Shown: one piece after another, positions 1-12,200 of the stretch
Layout: each line of letters opens with the position of its first letter
Position numbering within the stretch: the stretch's first letter is position 1
Source: Priapulus caudatus
Taxonomy: Eukaryota > Priapulida > Priapulimorpha > Priapulimorphida > Priapulidae
DNA length: 40,469 bases
Direction of reading: 5' to 3'
Assembly: GCF_000485595.1 (NCBI RefSeq)
Contig: NW_014577289.1
Coordinates: 168,768-209,236 of the forward strand
Notes under the pieces: model-generated
Seen by the model: only the letters and a program-made list of their open reading frames with translations
Told to the model about the DNA's origin: nothing
The model's database searches: none
Made by a program: the position numbers and the translations under genes

Positions 1-38
1 AGTAAAAACAATAAACAATAAGTTTTTACCATAATATT

Positions 39-101
39 ACTAACCTTAAGGTATTTTATCTACCTTAAGGTATTTTACTAACCTTAGGTATTTTTATCAA
101 A
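39..101. repeat. Short tandem repeat, ccttaaggtatttt unit
   Basis: Three imperfect copies of actaaccttaaggtatttta in an intron left of exon 1. Confidence 0.6.
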
Positions 102-260
102 AAAATATGTTTTTGTAACTTTTGAAGCAATTGTAAATCCAGTAAAATTAACGATTTGAGAGGGGGCGTGCCGTAATCGTGACGTGGATTTGGGAATCTG
201 TGCTGAGCTCTGTAATGGATGACCGGACACGTAGCCACTGCGTAGAAAATAACGTGGAAC

Positions 261-483
261 CACTAGTGTATGGCACTAAATTATGATGAGAATATATATG
301 CTTAATCCGCATCCACTAGTGCAGTGGTTCTTAACCTTTTTGAATCATAGACCCCTTTGAGAATCTGGTGAAAGCTATGGACCCCTCCCAGAAAAATGCA
401 CATAAGCACAAATGGGGTCACGGACCCCTGAAGCAGGTTAAGAAGCCCTGGCACGAGTGTATGACACTAAATTATGAGGAGGG
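261..483. repeat. 53-bp local duplication interrupted by the MITE
   Basis: cactagtgtatggcacta starts at 261. The cactagtg recurs at 314, and its continuation tatgacactaaattatga appears at 460, after the MITE. This fits a 53-bp tandem duplication whose second copy was later split by the insertion. Confidence 0.6.
322..451. mobile_element. hAT-like MITE
   Basis: Left end cagtggttcttaacc and right end ggttaagaagccctg form an imperfect terminal inverted repeat. Flanks cactagtg (314-321) and cacgagtg (452-459) form an 8-bp target duplication with one mismatch. The interior repeats ggacccct. No coding capacity; lies in a KIF21 intron. Confidence 0.75.
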
Positions 484-605
484 AAATAGGTTGGCTTGAA
501 ATTGTAACATTATAAAACTGTGTGATTTATTAGATTTTATTCTGTGCACTGGTGAGAGCATATGTGTTAGCACAGTGGCAGTGAGTACTGTTTCTTGTTA
601 CACAG

Positions 606-719
606 CTCGCCTGGCAACGTGATATCAGCCTTCGGTGACAAAGCAAGAAAGCAACGCATGTGGCCTTACAGAGACTCGAAGCTGACGCGGCTGTTGCAGG
701 ACTCTCTGGGTGGAAACAG
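606..719 (+). CDS. KIF21: KIF21 exon 1 of window: motor domain alpha4 to alpha6 block
   Basis: Encodes [14 protein letters not shown] followed by the near-invariant kinesin block [18 protein letters not shown], which contacts microtubules (loop 12/alpha5). Acceptor cacag at 601-605; donor GT at 720. The first codons read tcg cct where the family has LALGN. Restoring a third c and a third g in cctgg would give exactly LALGN, so two homopolymer contractions are likely here. Confidence 0.95.
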
Positions 720-2953
720 GTATGCAGGCCATCTATATGGCAATTAAATACTGTATGGCTAGAGGGTTGCTGTAAATGTAGACAACAGGTTTTTTGGTCT
801 TATAACCAGTAGATTTTTAATTTAGGGATTCAATTTGTATGCAATATTAGGAATTAAATCGGATTTGTAACTGCAGCAAAATAATAACAACAGTAGGCCA
901 CATCAACTGTTATAATGATTGTTCTAGCGTTTTAGTATTTTAACATAGTTTATGTGCTCTTTTTACTATAACTATAAGTATGTTACTGACAATTTTCATC
1001 GAATAATAAAGATATGTAACCTTTATTGAATCTATCACCGTGGATCAAATATACAAAAACCAAGCTGGTCACGCACTAAAGGCACCCACATGCAGGATAA
1101 ATACTGCATTAGGAGTGGCCGCCAATAATAATACATGGCGTGCTCGCCCAAAAAACTTCAATGTAACAGTTTCTAAAATCCTCCACGGAGGTGGCGCCAC
1201 GTGACGCAAACGCTTTTTCGTCTGCTTCGCAGCCGCACGCTGATGATTGCCTGCATCGCGCCGTGCGACCGCCGATTTCATGGAGACGCTGAAACACGCT
1301 GAAGTACGCGAACCGCGCGCCAGCAATATCAAGAACAAGGTCGTCGTGAACCAGGACAAGACGAGCAAGAGATCGCTGCGTTACGCGTAGAGATCATCGC
1401 GCTGCAGAACGAGCTGATGGAATACAAGACGGTGAGTGCAACCACAACTACAGCATAATGAATAATAATAATAATAATAATAATTATAGTATTAATGAAG
1501 ATGATGTAATAATGATAATGATGGAGTACAAGACGCGTGAGTCAGCCGAAATCGGTGGAGCACTACGCTGTAGTCGATCATGTCATCTTGTTCAGTAGGA
1601 GACAGTGAGTGAGCACAGCCGGTGGAGTATACCTGTAGTAAACTGAGTATGACTGGTAGTTGATCATGTTATCTAGTCAAGTAGGAGATAGTGTGTGCGA
1701 CCATAACTCCAAGCATAATAATAATAATAATAATAAAAAAATAAAAATAATAATGTATCCATATGTATAAGGAAATGAGATAGCGTGTGATCGATGTATG
1801 GGTGCAGTATGGCTGCAGGAAGGCCTGGGGGGTGGTCTACTGATATGATATAAGGGGTATTCTGCAGAAGCTGCTGCAATCTACATGAACTGGATATGTG
1901 TTGTCACAAGCATAATTGATGGGTTGTGTTTGTGAGCTCTTTCTGCTAGCATGTTGTGTTTGTGAGCTCTTCTGCTGCTCTTCTGCTGAACGCTGTTCGT
2001 ACGTTTACTGTTCGTAACACGCCTTCGTTTCAAACTCTCAGGTAAGCGACAGGTGGACAGCGAAGGGCTGGAACATGTCAACGATATGTTCAACGAGAAC
2101 ACCATGATGCAGGCAGAGAACAACGAACTGCGCGGTGCGCATCAAGGCCGTGCAGGAGACGGTGTCTGCACTGACGCAGCCCAATCCCATGCTACTGTCG
2201 CGACCGCACAATAGGCGGCCTGGATCACATCACAAGGGTGCGTTTGTGTGCTCACATGTCACAACCCGTTCTACAATTCCTATCTAGGCACACTGCCCTT
2301 TAATACTGTTGCAAGAACAAAAGCGGTTTTGCACAGAACCTTAAGCGGTGTCACTAGAATCAAAAAGACATATAAAGACATAAAACAAGTTGTGTTATCT
2401 TGTATCTTCATGGTCACTAGGCTTGGCTGCATATGGCTGTGTAGCAATATGTTAAATGGGCTGAGGCAGCATTAGTAGCGTAGTGCTGTAGTGTCAGTAA
2501 TAGGCAGTACTATTACTTCTACTACTGATGCTGCTAGAAGTAGTGGTTGTGGTAATAAATAACAATAATAATTAATGATAATGAGATGATAATAATGATG
2601 GTGATGGTGAGATGATGATAGATGATGATGATTGATGATGATGATGATAATAATAATAATAATAATAATTTTGCTCTCTTTCTCTCTCTTGCTATAATTA
2701 GATGGGGAGACAGATGAAATGGCTTCAATGATCCAGAACTACATCATGGAGATCGAGGAACTGCGTGCGAAACTGCTGGAGGCTGAGGCGTCGTGCGATG
2801 CCTTGCGGCGACGGGAGGAGATGCTCGGCACGCTCCCACAAGCCGCACTCCTCTCTCTCCCTTCCACATGCCCTCCGCCTCTGTCATGTCCGGTAAGGCT
2901 GCATGCTGCTTTATATGTGTGTATAATGTATATCTATCTGTCTATCTTCTATC

Positions 2954-2984
<31 letters not shown>

Positions 2985-3036
2985 GTATGTATCTATCTAT
3001 CTATATATCTCTATTTCTTTCTCCCTTCTCTCTATC

Positions 3037-3081
<45 letters not shown>

Positions 3082-5056
3082 CTCTGCTCTCTATCTCTCT
3101 ATCTCGCTCTCTCTCTATATATATGTGTGTGTGTGTGTGCGTGCGTGCGTGCAAGTGTGCGTGTGTAACTAGGCACGTGCATCTCTGGCGTGTGTTAATG
3201 TTCATCCTAAAATAACGTGGTGGAGAATCTCGCTGCTTCATCCCCATGGAGGCATTTATTGTAGTGGCGGTATTGCGTATGTTATTGTGGGGAAAACGTT
3301 CAACTTGGGTGGAACAATATGAACCCTAATGTGATGTTGTTAAAATTTTGAATTTGCGGTCACTTTTTGGAACACTAAGACCTGCAGATGTCCCCGTCAT
3401 TGTGTTGATTTGTATGTAGGTTCCTACGTTGATGTGGACACGATATCAATTGAGCAGTTCAGCAGATCTTGGCACGAACATTTTGGATGAAGCAAAGAAG
3501 GAGCTACGGCAGCCTGAAGAGCAACGCTCTCAATGTGTCACGCCAGTCCAGTCGAGCGAGGTATGCATGTGCTTGACAGCCTGTGTGTGGGCGGCACATC
3601 TGCGTGTGTGTCTCACAGAATACCATTCCCTGGCTATGACACCAGTTTCTGAAATGTATTGAAAATGTTGTGTTGTCGTGGCACCTGTAAAAGTATGTCA
3701 TTTTCAATTTTATCCCTTGCTGATTTGTTTGTGTTCCAAGTCATTGTTTAATTTTTTTAATGCTGGAAATAAAATGGATGTGTTATGGATAACACAACCC
3801 CGCACAATGTCAAAGCGATCGGCTTAAACTTGCCATGTTAACAACCCGAGTCATATAAATAACGCGTCATATACAGTTGTTGCCCAGTGCTAATCTTCCA
3901 CCTCGGCATTGTTGATTGTTGTTGTTGATTTTTGGCACTACTACTATTGTTGATTGTTGGTGAACAGCTTCGCGAGTTGTTCGGCTTGTATCTAATTAAT
4001 TGTATTTCTATTGTGAGTAGCAATGAGAAGGACCGTGATAGCTATGAGGACCTCAGTGACCAGGAGATCATGGAGACCATGGGAGACAGTGACAAGTGAC
4101 AACATTGCTGAGGTTAGACATATATTTGAACGGGAGGCTGTATTATTTAGCCATACCAGGTGTAGTAGTTCACTGGGTACGCCTCTGCGGGCTTCATCGA
4201 AAATAGTTGACGTAACTTTGGCGAGGAATGTTTTGCAATGAACTACTGTTTTGACTTGTGTGAGGGAGTTTTGAGGTGAGAACTGCAGACTGGCGATACT
4301 GTCAACAGTCAGCAGTGTGTATGACTCGGTGGATGCTGTACTTGTGCCTTGTGCTGTAATGAGTGACTGGAATACTCTGAACTCTGTGTCATATTGGATT
4401 GGTCATACATACGCTGCGGCCTATTGATTTTAGTGACAAGTTGTATTCTAGTGCTTAGTGTTCTATGAAACACGCTGTTCTTGTAGCAGTAGTAAAAGGC
4501 AGTGAGCCTAGATTGGACCATGCAAATGCTCGTTTGTCAGTAATTAGTTTGTCAGTAATTACATAGGTTATAAACATTATTACTACTTTTGAAAGCTAAC
4601 CAATCCAGCAGATGTGTCAGTGTACTGCAACTGCTGTATCTCCGTCGCGTTCCCGCGCTACATATGTATTTGATATTGCATCCATATCTATATCTTATCC
4701 TCATCTATATCTTATCCTTATTTATATCTTATCCTTATTCTTATCTATATCTGATTATTATCATTATCTATATCTTATCCTTATCCGTATCTATATCTTA
4801 TCCCAACTTATCTATATCTTATCTTTACCTTTGCATCCTTAATCTATCTAATAATGAACTGTGTTGCCTTGCACTCTAGGAGGACGAGGATGATGCTGGG
4901 GATGAAGACAGCACAGATGAATCGGATGTCGAAGAGGGTGCGTTAGTAACCCCAGTAATGTGACTACGGTAGAAGTTTTTGATGTGGTCTTTGTAATAGA
5001 GAGCATGTGCGGGTATCATAATTAATTATGAGCATCAGTAACGTAGTAAAAATGTG

Positions 5057-5116
<60 letters not shown>

Positions 5117-8100
5117 TGTGTGTGCGTGTGCTTGTGTGTGTGCGTGTCAGTTGGCGCATGCATGTGATTTTGTGCGTGCGTGCAACTATGTCTATTGTAG
5201 AATCTGCTAAAAGACCGTGTATACGTGTGTGTAATGTAGAAGGCATGCAGGAAGACCTCACAGAGCCTGCATGTGTGTGTGTGCATGCATGTGTGATAGA
5301 ATCTGCTAACGACTGTGTTTATGTTTGTTTATATGTGATGTAGAAGGCATGCAGGAGGACCTCGCGGAGCTAACGAGTGAGATCAACATCAAGCAGAAGC
5401 TGATCGAGGAGCTGGAGACGAACCACCGCAAGATGGAGCTGCTGAGGCATCAGTACGAGGAGAAGCTCAGCCAGCTGCACACGCGCATCCGTGACACGGA
5501 GCTCGAGCGCGACCAGGTGCTATCCAACCTCAGTGAGTCGACTATACTCTCTATTCTGCGCATGTATTACATTGTACAGTTCAAACTTCATACTTCACGA
5601 CCAGATGCTAAACAACCTCAGTGAGTTGACTATACTATCTATTCTGCGCATGTATTACATTGTACAGTCAAACTTCACGACCAGGTGCTATTCAACCTCA
5701 GTGAGTCGTCTATACTATCTATTCTGTGCATGTATTACATTGTACAGTCAAACTTCGCAACCAGGTTGCTATCCAACCTCAGGGAGTGGTCTATACTATC
5801 TATTCTACGCGATGTGCATGTGTTACGTTGTGCAGGCAAACTTGTGTACTTTATACACAACTGACTGTGCTATAAAAGTGGGTTCTTCGTGTAATTGCCA
5901 TGCAATGGGAATTTCACGTGTTAATTATAGACTATAGCGGATTCTATTGAGGGGAACGCTAACACAAGTTTGTACATATGTACCATTGTATTGTATATTG
6001 GTTGTTTATATATTGTACATTGTTTTACACTATATTCATTTTATACAAGTAATGTGTAGGATACATATCACATGCTTACATGACATACTATGTAAGCTTA
6101 CATTATTTATACATTACTGCTTGTACTTGCTACAACTTTGTCTCTTCTTTCCCATCGTAGATATGAAAGAGAAGGAAGCCAACGCCAAGAACATAAAGGA
6201 GGAATACGAAAAGAAGTTGAGCTCGATGCAGACGGAGGTGAAGAAGCTGCAGGCAGCTAAGAAGGAGCACGACCGCTTGCGACAGCAGCAGCAGCGTACA
6301 GAGCGACAGCTTAAGTCCCTGCAGAACGAGTTGTCGGAGATGAAAAAGGCGAAGGTACATGAGTAGCTCATGTTGATACTAATGTCATTTGGCTGGAAAC
6401 AGACGATCGTTCATCCATTCCCCCACCGGTTCTTTTGTCAACCTCTTGTCAAACCTTGTCAATCTATTGTCAAACCTTTTGTCAACCTCTTGTCAAGCCG
6501 CTTGTCAAACCTTGTCATCCTCATATCAAATCTTGTCAACCTTATGTCAAACGTTGCTATTGTAGCAGTTTGGCTATATACTGGACGGTTAAACCTGGTT
6601 ATGCCTGGACATCCTTGGATCTGACTTCGTTACATAAATACTTTCCTTAGGGAAGCCATCCTGTAGTCCATCAAGACCTTACTATTGAATAATTTAAGTT
6701 TAAGAATATTTCTTGCCATATTGCATTGCTCCTTCTGACCTAATTAGAAATTTCCAATGTCGAAACTGCATAGCAGCCGTGACACAAATGACTTTTGACA
6801 CACTGTTCGCACCTGTAGTTTCTCGATCATCCTCAGGTAAAATTGATGACAAAACTGAAGGAGGATGCCAAGAGGATGGCCGGACGCGAGGCGGAGAAGT
6901 CACGAGAGATTGCTGGCCTGCGCAAAACGCAGCGTCAGCGAGACAACCAGATACGAACGCTGGAGGCAGAGAAGAAGCTAAAGGAAGTGGTGCTACGCCG
7001 AAAGCAGGAAGAGGTAGCGACCGACGCTAGCAGAGCAATATGCTTGTATTGCTGCTACCTACTTGCTAAGCAATGTAGCTACACATCATTTTACTTCATA
7101 CAATCCCCCCACCAGTTTGGTAGTCAAAATATTTGTTGAGATACAGCATTCCAGAATGAATGCCTGGACCTTATCTGTATGAGGGGAGTGAGGTGTGCAT
7201 CGTTACAGTTCTAGTAAAACTACAAGATGTATATATTCTATTTCTAATTCTTTTCGTATGCTGCTATCATTCCAGCTTCAATCCCTGAAGAAAAACATCA
7301 TGTCGGATAAGGTCGCCGGAAGAGTGACTCGCAACCGGGCTGTTGCTCGTCCTGCCACCAGGATGCAGCACGTGTTCAACGCACGAGTCGCTCATCAGAA
7401 GTGGACGCTATTAGAAAAACAGATCTCAACGATAACCCTGAAGAAACAGACGCTGTTCAATATGGAGCAGGACATGGACAGATGGGTCAAGGTATGCACT
7501 CACACAGTAGCACGCTTGCACGCTCACACATACACGAACATGCATGCATGTGCACATATATGTGCATGCACAGACTTATACACATCCATTCATATACACA
7601 CTCATACACACACATACATTATATCACACTTATAAACACATTATTACATAATTGTATCACAATTACACGCACACACATGTGCAGACTTATTGACATACAT
7701 CAGTACATACATATACACACTTAAACGCACACGTACATTATATCACTCTTATACACATGCATGCATGCACTGGCTGTTTTCCTTAGTTTTTGCCCTACTT
7801 CTAAAATATTTTCTTTATTGACGTACAGCAACGAGAGAAGCTGGGGAAGGAGATGGAGATGCTGACGCAGAAGAGAGACGCTGCGGAACAGCGCCATGCC
7901 GAGGAGAGCATCACGCGCGACCTCAGCGAGCAGATAGACAGCGTGCGAGCGAACCTAGACTACGTGCAGGACAACATCAGTGAGTGTCAGGAGCAGATTG
8001 TGCAACTGGAGGACAGGTATGTGCCGGCCCCGCCGCACTGGTTTCCCAAATGTGTTTCTGCGGGCTTCTAATGTATAACTTAATATAGGATCTAATACAT

Positions 8101-8966
8101 GATAATGTGTATCATGTGCCTCAGTGTTTCTGCCAATTAAAATGACACAGTGTAACAATGTTTTTGCTGCTGATTATCCTTAATTGTTTTTGTACAATAA
8201 GGTTGCATGCATTTTGAAATAGTTTTAATGCATGTAAAGGTATCATTGACTGTACCTTTGGCCTTATGTCAATATGTTGCTTCTCCACTGTAGCAAAGAC
8301 TTGGAGACAGGCGCGAGTGGTATGTCAGTGAACTTGTCTACGCTGATCGAGAATGTGAGGCTAGAAGAAGCCAAATACCTCCTGGAGCATCTGTTCAATG
8401 CAGCAGTCAGCAAGGTAGTGTTCCACACGAGTCTGCTTTCGAACTTGATTTATACTGCTTGGGGTTGATTTATGGTTTTTGCGGCCATGCTCATCACATA
8501 ATTTAGTGGGAAAAATAGCTGGTTCCAACGTCTTATTTACCGAATCTCATGATAGTTGCATTGGTTGAAGATTATGATGTTTTATCTTAGTTTGTTTACT
8601 GAGTGTGTATGTGTGTTGCGAAGGAGAGGTCGCAAGTTGAGATCATGATGAATTAAGTGCATCTGAGAGAGAGAGGAGTGTTCAGTTATAAATACCAGGT
8701 GGAAGAGTACTGTGCTTTTAGCACCCGGAAAATAAGTGGAGTACAGCATGCATTAGGAAGATGAGTAAGGTGCTGTGTATGAGGTATAAGACTCATGTAC
8801 AGTGGGCATCAGGTAGGGCAGCCATTGTACAGTGTGTATTAGGCAGAACTGCCATGTACAGCATGCATCAAGCAGAGCAGGAGTGTACACTGCACATGCC
8901 GGTGATAAATTGTGTACAGTTTGCATGAGTGGGCGAGTGTGCACGCCGGTGATAAACAGATTGCAT

Positions 8967-9014
<48 letters not shown>

Positions 9015-9019
9015 GGGAG

Positions 9020-9074
<55 letters not shown>

Positions 9075-9164
9075 GGAGGGAGGGAGGGAGGAGGGAGGGA
9101 GGGAGGGAGGGAGGGAGGGAGGGAGGAGAGGAGGGAAGGGAGGGAGGAAGGGGGAGGCGGGGAG

Positions 9165-9245
<81 letters not shown>

Positions 9246-12200
9246 GTTCTATGCGGAGATCCCGCACTCACTCAGCCTTCATTCTTCCATACAGAGCATG
9301 CTGGCACATCAGAACGAGAGCGGCTACAAGGAACTGCAGGCGAAGATCAAGCAGACGGAGCAGAACAACGCCATGCACCAACAGCTGCTGCAGTACATGC
9401 TGCAGGAGCGGGGAGAGCTGGACGTTCTCACCTTCCTATCCAACGGTGAGCTAGGTGAGCGGGCAGACCGGGCTTTTGCACACTCCTCGAGTGAGCAGGA
9501 AGAGCAGGCTTTTGCACACTCCTCGAGTGAGCAGGCAGAGCAGGCATGCGCCTCGGGTTTTGTCTAATCATCAAAGGCATTTCTATTGCTTTTGCACACG
9601 CCTCGAGTTTTGTCTAATCATTGAAGGCATTTTTATTGCTTTTGCATATGTCGCGAGTTTTGTCTTATCATTGAAGGCATTTCTATTGCTTTTGCACACG
9701 CCTCGAGTTTGTAATTTTTGTTTAATTGTTGAAGGCATTTCTATTGCTATCAATGTTTTCATTTGCAATTTCATCGGTTAGTTTGTGCGGGATTCCTGCT
9801 ATTGGCTCGTAAGTAGCTTGCATCGGTATTGCCAATATTTACAAGCGTTCATTGCAGATGGCAGCGGCGGTGACGTCAGCAGTGGCGCCTCCTCTCCGTC
9901 AGACAGGTAACTAACACTGACTCTCTAGTGCTCGATTTTTCTTAACCTTGCCACTGTTACGTTTATGATGTGCGGTTTGGGAACTTTTTCATGTGATACA
10001 AACGTAATGTGGAGTGGTGCATATCTGTCAGAAGAAGTTGATCACTATATTCATACAAAGGCATGAGTTTAAGATCTTGGTGACTTTGGGTTTCAATGCA
10101 GTCAATAACAAAGCATGCGAAAAGATTCGTTTAACGGCTTCTCGGTTCACGATCGTAATGTGATTTAAAGTGAAAGTGATTTTTCCCTTTTTTTCTAAAC
10201 AATTCCGTGCGCCGACAATGGTACGTCATCCTCGTGTAGCTTCAGCTGGTTCTCCTTTGCTGTTGTCTGCCTGGCTTGCTTTTCCATGTACTTCTGCATC
10301 ACGAACATCAATAGATGACGTCGTGTGTAGTTCCCGTGTTGTTCGTGCGTGCGTGTGTCTGTGAACGAGTGCGCCATCTTGGGCGTTTGTACAACTGCCC
10401 GTGTGTGTACGTACGGCTAGGGTGGAGCATCGGCGAGCTCTGTCGGTTTTGCTGCACGGCTGTGCACACAGAACGCTTTCAGTTTCGGTTTCGTTCACCA
10501 CCGTTTCGTTCTGTTGTTTGCACGTCGTTGTCTGCAGCATGATGGGTGTCGTGCCGCCACTACCCGGAGCACAGTTATTGCAGGTGCCGAAGAAAGACAA
10601 GGTATATATAATTAGGTGGGCTCGATATCGTATAGAAACTGGCGAATCGAAACTTCTCTTGCAATAGCGCAAATTCTTTGGTTTGACGGGCTTCCGTAAA
10701 TGCCGTTGCTAGAAATCTGTGGGGTTATATAATATTTCTAATTCATCCAAGTCCAGTTGGACCAGTTTAACCCTAGTACCTGTGAAATTTAATACAGCCC
10801 CAGTACTGGAAACTGTTCTACAATAGCTTGTGCCATTGGCATATATAACAAACGATTATGCAAAGTATAACAGTGTATTTCAGTCGTATTTTCTGCTTGT
10901 TACAACCGTTGTAGGGTATGTTGATTTTTTCTTTGCTTTTCCTGTTGTTCACACTCATTTGTAACTGAACCTTCTTCCTCGTAGGCTCGCCGAAAGACGG
11001 CCACGACAGAGGACCTCCTCTACGCTGGCCCAAGAGAGAGTCAGGGTTCAAGCGTGGCTCCTCTCCTCCCTGTGCCTTCGTCCTATCAGGCGGCTCTGGA
11101 AGAGGAACTAGGGGAGGAGGAGGAATGCTCGATGCCTTCGAAAGCCTTCAGAGAGAGCAGGCTCGTGACTGTGCTCACCAGCCAGGAGCCAAGTCAAGGT
11201 AGTAGTAATAGTATCGTATGGCGTCAATGTCACGCCTCCACAGCCCCCACGGGCAATCCAGTTGCAAAAGAGTTTTCCACATTCATTCATGGTGACAGAT
11301 CCTCCCGGTATCATTAGGCTACAAATCTCGATATAACGAAATTACGTGTACACAAGTCACTAGTTTCACAGTTATATGCCGCCTCTCTCACAGGCAATAG
11401 ACTGGGAAGCAGACCGGAGTCTAAAACTCTTCCGGCCGCACCAGTCAAAGATAGTTCCCTGATGCCACCACCGAAACTGCCGCCCCCTCGACCCACGTCA
11501 GCGGCTAACGTACGAAGCACGGAACCGTCGCCCATGCTGCGTCGAAAGATCAGCAGCTCATCCCAGCTGACGGACCCCTCTCCGGTGATGAGACGGAAGA
11601 ATTCGTTCACACTGAAAAGCAACAGCCACTCTAGCTCAAACCTCCGGGGCATGTCACGTCAGAACAGCTTCAACAAGAAGAGGAATTCGGCCAACAGTAT
11701 CAACAACTTGTGAGTTTCTCGTCGACTCTTGCATCGTTCACCTGGTGATGGTCTTTCCTTGGGTTTTCCCTACTGTTGCAGTTTTTACGCAATGAAGCAA
11801 TACTCGCTGATAAGAATGGGGTGTATAGAAGGCACCAGCTGTTGGTAAATATAAGGTAATATCATACGGGAACAGTGTGCTTTATCGTGCGATAAACAGG
11901 ATACTATGTAAACCAGAAAATATTACGTGCTCAGAGAGTAACATGCCAGGCTTTGTTTATTAATTATAAGGATAGATTGGAATTATCTGGTTTGTCAGCA
12001 ATTTCAACCACAAAAGGTGTGTGCATACACGTGTAAGCCTGTGTGTGTATGTACATTTAAAGGCTATGTTCACTAGTGTATAATATATGAATATCTGTGT
12101 GCCTCACAGTATAGTGCATACGTCACTGTGCACGTCATATTTTAATATGAATACTACCAACTGCAGCCTTTGCAAATGCTATGTTCATTTATAGTGTTTA

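Noticed and set aside
4021-4095. Exon 6 ending at the gtgaca donor at 4096
   Set aside because: It avoids the in-frame stop but leaves phase 2 before a phase 0 exon; the donor at 4113 with one extra a gives DSDSDNIAE and correct joining, though the choice is not certain.
606-4112. KIF21 as a processed or decayed pseudogene
   Set aside because: Introns, splice signals and phases are kept over 20 exons and most exons are open; slips cluster mostly at homopolymers and in limited patches. Not fully excluded.
8839-9454. Long frames on both strands rich in Arg/Glu or Ser/Leu
   Set aside because: Products of the GA tract next to exon 14, not genes.
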